From contig NZ_JAGGLN010000003.1 in NCBI RefSeq assembly GCF_017874455.1, positions 1-64,000 on the forward strand: a stretch of 64,000 nt of DNA, written 5' to 3'. Each line of letters starts with the position of its first letter. Position 1 is the stretch's first letter. Below, piece by piece: positions 37,667-46,083 of this stretch. Below the pieces are notes generated by a model, which was given only the letters and a program-made list of their open reading frames with translations, was not told where the DNA came from and searched no databases. The translations under genes were made by a program, and so were the position numbers. The DNA is from Methanobacterium aggregans (GTDB lineage Archaea > Methanobacteriota > Methanobacteria > Methanobacteriales > Methanobacteriaceae).

Positions 37667-39820
37667 CTATTTTACCCTAAATTCGATTGATTTTGTCCGC
37701 CATCTAATGAATAATATTATAAGACTAATTGTAAGAGCGGAAAGTATTATATTTTGGTTTTTTAACATAAACCCAAGACATGATTTAAAATAGGGGATTA
37801 AATTTGCAAAAAATGTAGAAGCCCCTGCAAATCCAAATATTATAGTGACTAAAATTGCTAGTCTTTTATAAAATTCATCTCTTTTAGTTATAGAATACTG
37901 TGATCTTGTCACTAACTTATTTTTAATTAGTTCTCTTAGTTTATCCCAGTTTAATTCATTGGAAGCATATTCAAAAATGTTATTTATTTCTCCGAAATTT
38001 GAAATGTCCTCCATGAAAAATTCTTCTAAATTATCTTGTTTTAACTGATTGTTTAGAACGGATTCATAGGATAAATAAAAATTAGAAGATATTTCAGACA
38101 TACGTTTAAGTGATATATTTAAATGATCAATACATTCTACTTGAACTTGCTTTTCATAAATTAAACTCATGTTAGGGTCATTTTTCTTGTTATAATCAAC
38201 TCCAGATTTACTAAAAACCCATAAAGTTAGTGCATTATTCATATAAAGGCAATAATCTTCAAATTCACGTAAATTTTTTCCTAAAAATTTAGTAAAATCC
38301 ATATAAAATGGCTGAGTTTTTCGAGCCATTATTTTTCCTAAATGAATTCCAAAATCTTCAGGAATTTTGATACTTCGATAAGGTTGATTTAAAAAATCAG
38401 TGATATAGACACAGGGTCTTAAAATCCAGTAATAACCAAAATTATAGTTCAATTTACTAAAAAAACTGAATTTACCTTTTTTATTTGTATTAATTACATA
38501 TAAAAGAGCGAATCTAAAATATTGAAATAAATCATCAAATTCATATTTTTCCTGAATAGCTTTTGTAAAATAAAATGAAAAAGAACCTTCTTTGACATGT
38601 TGCGTGTTTTCTTCAATAGCTTTATCCATATTTTCAAAAATAGCATTTTTTTTGAATAAATTATATAATTTAAATTTGAATGAATATTCATGAAAATAAA
38701 ATCTATTTGATAACTTCATTATTTCTGGAGCCATTTCCATTTCATCAATCTTATTCGTGAAGATGTTGACTTCATTTTCTATGAAGCTTTCAACAGGATA
38801 TTCAAAAGTAGGTGAGATTTGTCTGAGGGAGATATTAAATGTGCCATTATTATATAATTTAATTTGAGGATACAATATAACTGGTCTTTGGCCACTTTTA
38901 AAACGACAAGGATTCATAAAACATCTGATAAAACTAAATGAATTGAGATATTTTGCCTTTAATAAATTTGATTCTGCATGACTCATTTTTAAAAATTCCC
39001 ATAAACCCTCTAAAAGATATTCATTAGAAATTTTAGGTACTTTAACCTGAAATCGTTCATAATCCAAAATTTCTATATACTCCTCTTTAACTTCCCCCTC
39101 TTCCTTCCACAAAACTTTTAAATCTTGACTAAAAACTAGTGGACATAAATCACTTTTAACAAGGTTGTAAGCTACATCTTCTAATTCATAATTATCCTCT
39201 ATAAAAAAACTGGAATGGGAATGCCAAATATTCCATTCTGTAAGTTTCATAGTTTTTTCCATTAACTCATCAACTATTTTTGAAGAAAAATCTTCTGATA
39301 AATTGAAATTAGGAGTTAAACCATCACTATTCTGAATATCTTCCTCAAGCATTCTAGTTTGTATACCAATTTCTATGTCCGATTCATCTTTTCCAGTGTT
39401 TTTCATTAGTTGTTTTTTCTCTAGCAGGTAATTGTCTAATTCCTTTATACCCAATTCATCCTCAAATTCTTCAAAAAAATTGTAAAAATCAGGAAATTTA
39501 TCTTTGATATTTTTTATAACACTTTTATAATATGTGTCACCAATTTTTGAGTTACTGGCGGATAAAGAACTTTCTACATCTTTAAGTACATTAGAAAAAT
39601 TTGATTTAAAATTATCAACTTCTTCAGAGGATATATCATGTTCAGACATGTTTTCTTCTGTTAAATTTAAAAAAAAGTTTTGAATTATATTTCCATATAC
39701 AGTAGATTTAAATATAGCATAGAATTCTTCTTGTAGTATTTTAGATTTATTAAATTTATTTAAAAAAAGGATTATAGAATCAAATAATTCTTCAATTCCA
39801 TTATAAAAACCATTATTCAT
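37667..39820 (-). CDS. Element protein, 717 aa with C-terminal membrane hairpin
   Basis: Large soluble-looking N-terminal part (1-650), very rich in Asn, Lys, Phe, Tyr, Ile; then two TM segments (about 654-677 and 689-705) with a short basic tail, leaving both termini probably in the cytoplasm. The stretch before the hairpin is helical and charged (HLNISLKRMSEISSNFYLSY). This N-domain plus terminal hairpin layout resembles CorA-like topology without its GMN motif. No ribosome-binding site; a TATA box 26 bases before the ATG implies leaderless mRNA. Same layout as the 451-aa neighbour. Not recognised; a cell-envelope effector or defence role is speculation. Confidence 0.75.
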   Translation of the reverse strand: MNNGFYNGIEELFDSIILFLNKFNKSKILQEEFYAIFKSTVYGNIIQNFFLNLTEENMSEHDISSEEVDNFKSNFSNVLKDVESSLSASNSKIGDTYYKSVIKNIKDKFPDFYNFFEEFEDELGIKELDNYLLEKKQLMKNTGKDESDIEIGIQTRMLEEDIQNSDGLTPNFNLSEDFSSKIVDELMEKTMKLTEWNIWHSHSSFFIEDNYELEDVAYNLVKSDLCPLVFSQDLKVLWKEEGEVKEEYIEILDYERFQVKVPKISNEYLLEGLWEFLKMSHAESNLLKAKYLNSFSFIRCFMNPCRFKSGQRPVILYPQIKLYNNGTFNISLRQISPTFEYPVESFIENEVNIFTNKIDEMEMAPEIMKLSNRFYFHEYSFKFKLYNLFKKNAIFENMDKAIEENTQHVKEGSFSFYFTKAIQEKYEFDDLFQYFRFALLYVINTNKKGKFSFFSKLNYNFGYYWILRPCVYITDFLNQPYRSIKIPEDFGIHLGKIMARKTQPFYMDFTKFLGKNLREFEDYCLYMNNALTLWVFSKSGVDYNKKNDPNMSLIYEKQVQVECIDHLNISLKRMSEISSNFYLSYESVLNNQLKQDNLEEFFMEDISNFGEINNIFEYASNELNWDKLRELIKNKLVTRSQYSITKRDEFYKRLAILVTIIFGFAGASTFFANLIPYFKSCLGFMLKNQNIILSALTISLIILFIRWRTKSIEFRVK

Positions 39821-40138
39821 ATTATTACATTATATGGACATTATATATAATCCTTAGAATTTTAAAATCAAATTATTAAAGATATTGTTCATGATTTAAA
39901 AAACTACTAATCTAAGAAGAATTATGATTAAAATAAAGAAATAATGTATTTATTAACGTGTTAAAATGATTTAGAACCATTATAAATTAAATCATAAGAT
40001 TACAAATGTAAATAAACTTTTATTTAGGTAGAAAATATAGGGATTGAAATTGAAATTATGTATAAATTTAAGAATAAACAGTTAAGATAGATTATAAAAA
40101 TAAAAATTTTCTTGACATTAAAAAAAGGTATTAAAAGA
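39821..40138 (-). promoter_or_regulatory. Spacer with leaderless-type TATA box for the 717-aa gene
   Basis: Minus-strand TTATATATAA at 39841-39850 is centred about 26 bases upstream of the ATG at 39820, the spacing expected if transcription starts at the start codon. The rest of the 318 bases is AT-rich and featureless. Confidence 0.5.
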
Positions 40139-41494
40139 CTAGTCCGAATTTATTAACTGTTTTTTTAAAGTGTTAAATGCTTGAATAATGTTCCTTCTTA
40201 AAATCCATATTATTCCTGTAAAAATCAGAATTAATATTAACTGAATTAATCCCTCTGCATCAATTATTACATCTATAAATAAGATAACAAGTGATAAAAT
40301 ACCTAAAATCGCCACTATTACTTGTATGTCTTCCATTAACTCGTTACGTGCATCAGCATATATTTCTTGATATATCTCGTCACAAGCATCCAATTTTTCT
40401 AAAACAAATTTATAATGTCTATCAAGATAAAATGCATTATTTAGAATATCAAAAAATGTTATAAAAGATTCTTTTGTAGAAATTCTAGTATTTCTATAAA
40501 TTTCTAATTTGGATTGTATATCAATTTGAGGCTTTTTTATTATGGCCATTTGGTCTTTCAGACTGTTAAGGTTATGAGGAGTACTTTCTAACTTTCTAAG
40601 ATTACTTTCTAACTTTCTAATAGTGTTATCTAAAGAGATATCTATGGTCTTTAAAAGATTTTTTTGTCTATGGTACATTTCTAAAGCAAGTATACGATCA
40701 TCAATGTACTCATCAGGAGTTTCAGTAAATCTTTCAGGTTTTTGGAATAACATTAAGGTTGCCGAAAAACCAAAAACAATTAAAGCACCTTCATAAAGAT
40801 AAAATGAATTTTCCATTTGTTTCTTAACTATTTCATCATTAAAATGCAGATAATGTTTATTTAAAGATATTATTCCAGCAATTTCCTTTCGATCCTCAAA
40901 CTTTCGATCCTCAAAATTATAACTTTTAGAACTAATCACAGTATACGTATCATGAACCTTTAATGTAATTTTATCAATTACATTTGGAATTGAACGCATC
41001 AAATTATTTAGTTCAGGAAAAAGAAAGATATCTATGAAACTAGCAGTATTATGAGCTGTATCTATTAATTCATTTGCTTCAAGGGGTTGGTTTACTAAAA
41101 AATCAAATCTAGCACTACTTATTCCCATTTTATCAAAACAAATTTTAAGTTTTACATATTGGGATAAATAATTATTCTTACAACTTTCTGATATTAAGTT
41201 TAAGAATTTATAAGTTTCCTTTTCTAATTTAGGATTTGGAATGCTTTTAATTTCATCAATATACTCCGCAATATTAATCTTTAAAAGAATGTCTAGTGTT
41301 TTAGGATACCTTCCTACAAACATTTCAGAGTATATTCGTTCACATAACTTCGTTTCTTTAACAGATACAGATACTGTATTAAATTTAAATATAAGACTAT
41401 TTCGCAACGCATCAATATTTTCTGGACTGAATTTAAAACCAGGCTCAAAAGCTACTATATTGCTAATTTTCAAATTTTCAAATTTATTATTCAT
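40139..41494 (-). CDS. Element protein, 451 aa with C-terminal membrane hairpin
   Basis: Soluble N-terminal region, a coiled coil at about 275-325 (KTIDISLDNTIRKLESNLRK), and two C-terminal TM segments (about 384-408 and 415-433). A short duplication KFEDRKFEDRK occurs near residue 178. GGGAT precedes the ATG at 41494, which is 19 bases past the histone stop, so the two may share a transcript. Not recognised. A distant relation to the 717-aa protein is suggested by shared topology, not by clear sequence identity. Confidence 0.72.
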   Translation of the reverse strand: MNNKFENLKISNIVAFEPGFKFSPENIDALRNSLIFKFNTVSVSVKETKLCERIYSEMFVGRYPKTLDILLKINIAEYIDEIKSIPNPKLEKETYKFLNLISESCKNNYLSQYVKLKICFDKMGISSARFDFLVNQPLEANELIDTAHNTASFIDIFLFPELNNLMRSIPNVIDKITLKVHDTYTVISSKSYNFEDRKFEDRKEIAGIISLNKHYLHFNDEIVKKQMENSFYLYEGALIVFGFSATLMLFQKPERFTETPDEYIDDRILALEMYHRQKNLLKTIDISLDNTIRKLESNLRKLESTPHNLNSLKDQMAIIKKPQIDIQSKLEIYRNTRISTKESFITFFDILNNAFYLDRHYKFVLEKLDACDEIYQEIYADARNELMEDIQVIVAILGILSLVILFIDVIIDAEGLIQLILILIFTGIIWILRRNIIQAFNTLKKQLINSD

Positions 41495-41513
41495 CTAATC
41501 CCATTCTATAACT

Positions 41514-41753
41514 TTAATCATATTCATTCCTTTCATAGAGTTTACCATTGCTTCCTTTAAGTACTATTCTGATATCAGACGCTTTTACTGTTTTTCTACC
41601 CGCATGTTTAGCAAGTTTAACAGCTTGTGAAGCTATTTCTTCACCTTTTTCTTCAAGAACTTTCGCTAAAGCTTCTTTTGCATCATCACTTATTCTTTTA
41701 GCACCTGCATTTTTTATGATTCTTCCAACCGGAGCAATTGGTAATTCCGTCAT
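41514..41753 (-). CDS. Archaeal histone variant carried by the element (79 aa)
   Basis: Histone fold of the HMf type: ELPIAPVGRIIKNAGAKRIS (helix 1), DDAKEALAKVLEEKGEEIAS (helix 2) and KHAGRKTVKASDIRIVL (helix 3 start). Normal archaeal histones end about here (67-69 aa); this one changes to KGSNGKLYERNEYD, adding about 10 residues and altering helix 3. AGGTGA precedes the ATG. It is inside the att-bounded element rather than the host core genome, suggesting it packages or masks element DNA. A TATA-bearing region with the divergent 268-aa gene lies upstream. Confidence 0.92.
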   Translation of the reverse strand: MTELPIAPVGRIIKNAGAKRISDDAKEALAKVLEEKGEEIASQAVKLAKHAGRKTVKASDIRIVLKGSNGKLYERNEYD

Positions 41754-41978
41754 GATTTCACCTACGTTTAGAATATCTATAGTTAACCTACGCTAACTTC
41801 TATTATTTATAATATTAACTTTTATTAATAAAATTAAAAGTTTAAGGTTATTAATTTAAAATTTTTCAGACATTCAAAAAAAATCGTAGCACAATATCGA
41901 ATTTCTTGAAACGTTACATCGAAAATACTTATTCTTAGAGTGAGGGTAACTAATGAAGTTAGCCTCAGGAAAAACAAC

Positions 41979-42782
41979 ATGATGAAAATAGAAAAAGTAA
42001 AAGATGTATCTGGTAAATATAGTGAAAACGCAAGAAGAAATCAGTTTTTATCCAGTCGAAAGGATAAGGACATTATGGAGCTAGGCAGACGTATATTAAG
42101 AGGATTTGGGTATAATCCTCAGCCTTTATGTCCTGAAAGGTTACTGGATGGTTGTGAAGGTATTGAAATTGGAATAGATGATATATTAAGTATTAGAGAA
42201 ATTCCTGGAGAAGATCCTCTAACTTTTAAACGAGTGAAACCTTTCAATGAAGGTTTTTTCTCTATGGATTATAGATCGAATAATTTTGGAAGTTATGATA
42301 ATGATGGTCATATATTCGTTAAGTTAATGGAATTTTTACCTAAAAAGTGGTATGATAAAGATGTTTTATTAGAGAAGCAATCAAAGGGGAGGGATATTAA
42401 AATTAAAGGTATATTATCTAAAAGGAATCCTGATTATTTGTTTTTCATTAGAAATACATATGATAAACCTAGAGGTAGTATACTTGAAAATTCTTTAATA
42501 AACGCTTATTTGTTACCAGTAAAATCTTTGAAATCGCAAGTAATTGATAATTTAAACATGATCAGAGATTCAAATGATGCGCGACCCTTAAAACTTGACA
42601 ATGAGATTGATTCAATATTAGATATTTATCAAACATGGCAATTGTATGATAAAAGGCATTATGATTTTGAATTAATAAGAGCCAGAGATAGCAATAGACC
42701 TGATTTGATTATGAAAATAGATAAGGATAATCTTTTAGATTATACTCTATTTAATTCAAACGGAGAATTTAATGAAATATAA
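41979..42782 (+). CDS. Element protein of unknown function (268 aa)
   Basis: Start uncertain: ATG at 41979 has a weak AGGA site; GTG at 41940 is open (280 aa). Basic N-terminus (MMKIEKVKDVSGKYSENARR), then mixed alpha/beta character with no TM. Conserved-looking stretches: FNEGFFSMDYRSNNFGSYDN, YLFFIRNTYDKPRGSILENS and RHYDFELIRARDSNRPDLIM. No family recognised. Divergent from the histone gene. Could be a replication, regulatory or toxin-like protein of the element; nothing in the sequence decides. Confidence 0.65.
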   Translation: MMKIEKVKDVSGKYSENARRNQFLSSRKDKDIMELGRRILRGFGYNPQPLCPERLLDGCEGIEIGIDDILSIREIPGEDPLTFKRVKPFNEGFFSMDYRSNNFGSYDNDGHIFVKLMEFLPKKWYDKDVLLEKQSKGRDIKIKGILSKRNPDYLFFIRNTYDKPRGSILENSLINAYLLPVKSLKSQVIDNLNMIRDSNDARPLKLDNEIDSILDIYQTWQLYDKRHYDFELIRARDSNRPDLIMKIDKDNLLDYTLFNSNGEFNEI

Positions 42783-42869
42783 CTTTTAAATTCTTTTATT
42801 TATTATTTTAAGTAGTTTAGACATTTATAAAATAAAAATAATCCCCTTAAATGGAAATATAGTATAAAT

Positions 42870-43001
42870 TTAATATTTAGTTTTATGCTTAAATCTAAGA
42901 TTATGCACCCAACGAACAGGTTTTAAATTTTTAGATTCCATTTTTTTCGACATTGCCAGATATAATCCCTTGTAAAACGTACTAAACTGATGCACATACA
43001 T
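42870..43001 (-). CDS. Possible 43-aa basic protein
   Basis: Reads MYVHQFSTFYKGLYLAMSKK, then MESKNLKPVRWVHNLRFKHK and TKY. GGAG lies 5 bases before the ATG. Amino-acid mix is ordinary rather than AT-driven, and the C-terminal half is strongly basic. Could be a nucleic-acid-binding microprotein or the remnant of a larger gene. In the element, between the 268-aa gene and the recombinase. Confidence 0.4.
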   Translation of the reverse strand: MYVHQFSTFYKGLYLAMSKKMESKNLKPVRWVHNLRFKHKTKY

Positions 43002-43998
43002 GATACTCCATGAAACATTATAACCATTTAATACTATTTTGAAAAACTATTAATACAACTACAATTCAGAGAATACAAACTATCCAACACACTTTCATTA
43101 AATACATAGTTCCAATTAAATAAAAGAGTGAATTATCCTAACCTAATAAATAAATTAAGGAACTATTCATTTTAATTAAAGGCATTATTTTTCAACTACT
43201 TCAACAGTGTTTCATATCCACTAACCAATGTAATAAACTATAAATAATTATAAAAAACATAAATAAAATGTTTGAACATTAACTTCGTTATATGTATCTA
43301 TGACGAAGTAAAATCATACAACCGACCAGCGAAAAAATCCCAAGTATACCCCCTGTTCTATAGCCAACCAAGTTATAACGGTATATACTCCTCAAAAACA
43401 TAATGTCGCCCCAAATACGCAGTATATTTATATTAAATTGGTTTAAAACTAAGTAAACCCCTCAAGAAAAAAAGATCGTGCCTTCTATTGAGTAAATTTT
43501 TTTATATTTATTTACTATTTTTTTAAAATATTTTTTTGCTTAAAATGAAAAATGTTCATTTTTTAAAATTTTTTACAGTGGGGTATAAAAAAAACTTTTA
43601 TTTTTTTGGCACTTTTTTCAGACCCCTTTCGTAATAGCAATTCTGAGATTTATAAAAGCATTATATCATTCATAAAATCAAATTTTAATTACGAATCAAA
43701 TTTTAAATAAATTCGCATTAGGTAAATAAAGATTTCAAGGAAAATAAAGAAATTAAAAACTATTTGAGATTTTACGAACCAATAAGAATCATGATTCGTT
43801 ATAAAAATAATCCTTCAATTTAAAAAATAGAGATGGAAAGAAGAAAAACAAGAAAATTTAAACTCAAAAAATGGTCAAAAAATGACTAAATAATCAAAAA
43901 TATAAAAAAGTTAATAAATTAAACGAAGTAACAACTAATAACTCAATATACTGAACAATTACTAATATTTTTATAAAAAATCTGAACAAGAAAAGGAG
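43002..43998. other. Element noncoding region with clustered ACGAA motifs
   Basis: About 1 kb, very AT-rich, no convincing ORF. ACGAA occurs on either strand at about 43282, 43303, 43624, 43691, 43774, 43795 and 43923. ACTTCGT (43282-43288) and ACGAAGT (43303-43309) form an inverted repeat with 14 bases between. GTATATAC-like elements occur around 43345 and 43380. Might be recombinase arm sites, a replication origin or a regulator target. Confidence 0.4.
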
Positions 43999-45195
43999 TC
44001 AATAAACTCCTTTATGAGTCAGCTTATACTCCTCATGATTCAGTTTATACTCATCATAATTCAGACGATCTAAGATATCTTGAGGAAGATAACCACTTTC
44101 TAAAACAATCCCGTTTAAAGTACCAAATTCATGTTTATGACCATATCTATTTATTACAACTACTTTTTGTTCAATTGTCATCAATTCATTTACAACTTTT
44201 AAATAATCTTCTTTTAGACTATTCAGATCGACTTTAAAGTATGCAGATGTAGTTGAATCAATACTATGCCCTAACAACCGTCTAGTAGTTAAATGGGGTA
44301 CTTTATTTCTCTCCAGAGTTGAAGCAAAAAATTTCCTTAAGGAATGAGTCTTTATTAAGTTACGATCATCATCTGTTTTCCTAAAAGAATATGCTTTGTT
44401 TACGTATACAAACATACCACTGAAATCATTGGCTGTTAACGGTTTATTAGTACGTAAACCTCTAAAAAGTTTATCTTCTAATTCTGGTTTATAATCCGGA
44501 TACTTGTTATTTAATTCTTCAAGATAGATTATAATTCTCTTAACGCTTTCAGGAGAACTAAAAGTTGTATATTCATGATTCTTCTTGATTCTAATAATCT
44601 TCCATGTAGGAATGAAATCTCCTTTAGCGTTTAATTGTTCTATTAATTGCTTTATCGTTTCAGGGTATGTTTTAAGTTCAGTTGCTTTATATAAATGCCT
44701 AAATGTCAAACTAGTAACTTCACTACTTCCCATACCTGAACTAATACCCATTACAATCATTGCTTTATAAACACTATTACAATGTTCCATAAATCTTCTA
44801 ATTTCTTCCATTTTAGGAAGATCTTCTATAGTTTCCTGTTTTCGTGCTTTTCTAACTCCTGTCTTTTTATTTCGGGGTAATTCTATCTCATTGTGTCTAT
44901 AAAAAGATTTTACAAGCAATAACCTTTGTTCAACAGTACTTTCCAAAAAATCCAATTCTCTAAGATATAATTCAAAATTCCTTAGATATTTATTGATTTT
45001 ACGTCTTTTTAATCTAAGACCATTTTCTTCGTCATTTTCGGCTTCTATAATTAATTCTTCTAGTGTTTTACCTGTAAAATTAGAATACTTCTGTAAAGCA
45101 TCTTTATAACCACTGATAGTAGCTTTTCTAATTCCACGATCAAAACAAAACTCTTTGAATATTTCTTCATCTCCTACTTTATGGAATACCTTCAT
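43999..45195 (-). CDS. int: Tyrosine recombinase (integrase) of the element
   Basis: 398 aa from ATG at 45195, chosen because GAGGGGGT lies 5 bases before it; an ATG 28 codons earlier lacks a site. N-terminal core-binding helices, then the catalytic domain: Lys loop IRIKKNHEYTTFSSPE, THSLRKF (H284, R287), LLGHSIDSTTSAYFK (H310, Y319). At the first catalytic arginine the protein has SGMGSSEVTSLTF, with Gly (residue 156) where GxR is expected. Lies 135 bases inside the right repeat. Site-specific integration and excision are inferred. Confidence 0.88.
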   Translation of the reverse strand: MKVFHKVGDEEIFKEFCFDRGIRKATISGYKDALQKYSNFTGKTLEELIIEAENDEENGLRLKRRKINKYLRNFELYLRELDFLESTVEQRLLLVKSFYRHNEIELPRNKKTGVRKARKQETIEDLPKMEEIRRFMEHCNSVYKAMIVMGISSGMGSSEVTSLTFRHLYKATELKTYPETIKQLIEQLNAKGDFIPTWKIIRIKKNHEYTTFSSPESVKRIIIYLEELNNKYPDYKPELEDKLFRGLRTNKPLTANDFSGMFVYVNKAYSFRKTDDDRNLIKTHSLRKFFASTLERNKVPHLTTRRLLGHSIDSTTSAYFKVDLNSLKEDYLKVVNELMTIEQKVVVINRYGHKHEFGTLNGIVLESGYLPQDILDRLNYDEYKLNHEEYKLTHKGVY

Positions 45196-45330
45196 GTTAC
45201 CCCCTCTCACTAGAACAAAAGGATCATTTCGAAGTAACGTTTTACACGCTTTTGAAAAAAGCGAGGGTATATTATCCATATGAAGAAATTATTAGGAAAA
45301 ATAGCGCTTTAAATGAAAAATTAAGGGCAA

Positions 45331-45342
45331 TTATCCCTCATA
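45331..45342. repeat. Attachment-site copy, right (csl4 side)
   Basis: TTATCCCTCATA. On the minus strand it is the end of csl4: TAT GAG GGA TAA encodes Tyr-Glu-Gly-stop. Identical to 37295-37306. Tyrosine recombinases often use the 3' end of a gene so that the gene stays whole. Confidence 0.75.
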
Positions 45343-45900
45343 CTTTGAAGAAAGATTTCTCTTCTCTTTTTTTCCACAATTTGGACATGTAACTTCTTTT
45401 TTACCTGTTTGCTTCATGAAGTGTCTGCAGTTAGTGCACATGGCCTTTAAAACTCCGAGTTCAGGTTCTGCTGTTGTCAGGTCAACGTTGTCGATCCCCA
45501 TGACTTTAGTAACCCTTGCCTCTAAAAGGTCGCCAATTCTGAATTCGTCGGTTAATTTATCCACATAACCCTTTTCAGCTTGGGATATGTGTATTGCACC
45601 TGAAAAAGATGTTACAAGGCCCCTGCTTTTATCCTTGATACTGTCTAGTTTCATAAGGGCCCTCTGACCCCTGACATCAGATATTTGGCCAACAACAACT
45701 ATTCCCTTCTTAATAATGGATGGGGAGCTGGTTTTTGGTATTATGGATATTTTTTTCTCTTTGTCATCCACTGAAACTGTTCCTGCAATGAGTGACCTTA
45801 TTTCGCCGTTCTCTTCATAGGTCCAGTCAGATGGAAGGAATTCTTCAGTAACCCCTAAAGAATCTCCGGGTAGAACAAAATCTCCAGATCTGGTTTTCAT
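45331..45900 (-). CDS. csl4: Exosome RNA-binding subunit Csl4
   Basis: 189 aa. N-terminal domain (GDFVLPGDSLGVTEEFLPSD), S1-like middle (VVVGQISDVRGQRALMKLDS, GAIHISQAEKGYVDKLT) and a zinc ribbon (CTNCRHFMKQTGKKEVTCPNCG). Caps the archaeal exosome and recruits DnaG. GAGGTGA precedes ATG. Its last three codons lie in the right attachment repeat. Ancestrally followed directly by rpoL. Confidence 0.95.
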   Translation of the reverse strand: MKTRSGDFVLPGDSLGVTEEFLPSDWTYEENGEIRSLIAGTVSVDDKEKKISIIPKTSSPSIIKKGIVVVGQISDVRGQRALMKLDSIKDKSRGLVTSFSGAIHISQAEKGYVDKLTDEFRIGDLLEARVTKVMGIDNVDLTTAEPELGVLKAMCTNCRHFMKQTGKKEVTCPNCGKKEKRNLSSKYEG

Positions 45901-46083
45901 TGATTCACCTCAACTTAAAATAAGTCTATGAGTTATCATGAGATTGATACCTGATCCATATGCTGGCACCATGAAACATCATGCTGCAAACCATAAGAAT
46001 CAAATTATTTTCCACAAACTGTTATTTATGTGTTTTTATTATGTATTATACATTGTTAATAAAGGATCATGAAGTTGCATGTA

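Larger units (their letters stand above)
37295..45342. mobile_element. Integrated element at the csl4-rpoL junction (8036 bp)
   Basis: Bounded by the direct repeat TTATCCCTCATA (37295-37306 and 45331-45342), with a tyrosine recombinase beside the right copy. The flanking genes csl4 and rpoL are neighbours in Methanothermobacter as I recall. Removing 8036 bases restores csl4 ending GAG GGA TAA one base before the rpoL ATG, with those last codons serving as the rpoL ribosome-binding site. Contents: recombinase, histone, two C-terminally anchored large proteins, a 268-aa protein, a 43-aa ORF and about 1 kb noncoding. Coding sequence is visibly more AT-rich than the host flanks. Confidence 0.8.

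Noticed and set aside
37315..45290. Inverted ATGAAGAA motifs (37315-37325 and 45280-45290) as integrase arm sites
   Set aside because: AT-rich 10-mers of low information, at unequal distances from the cores (8 and 40 bases).
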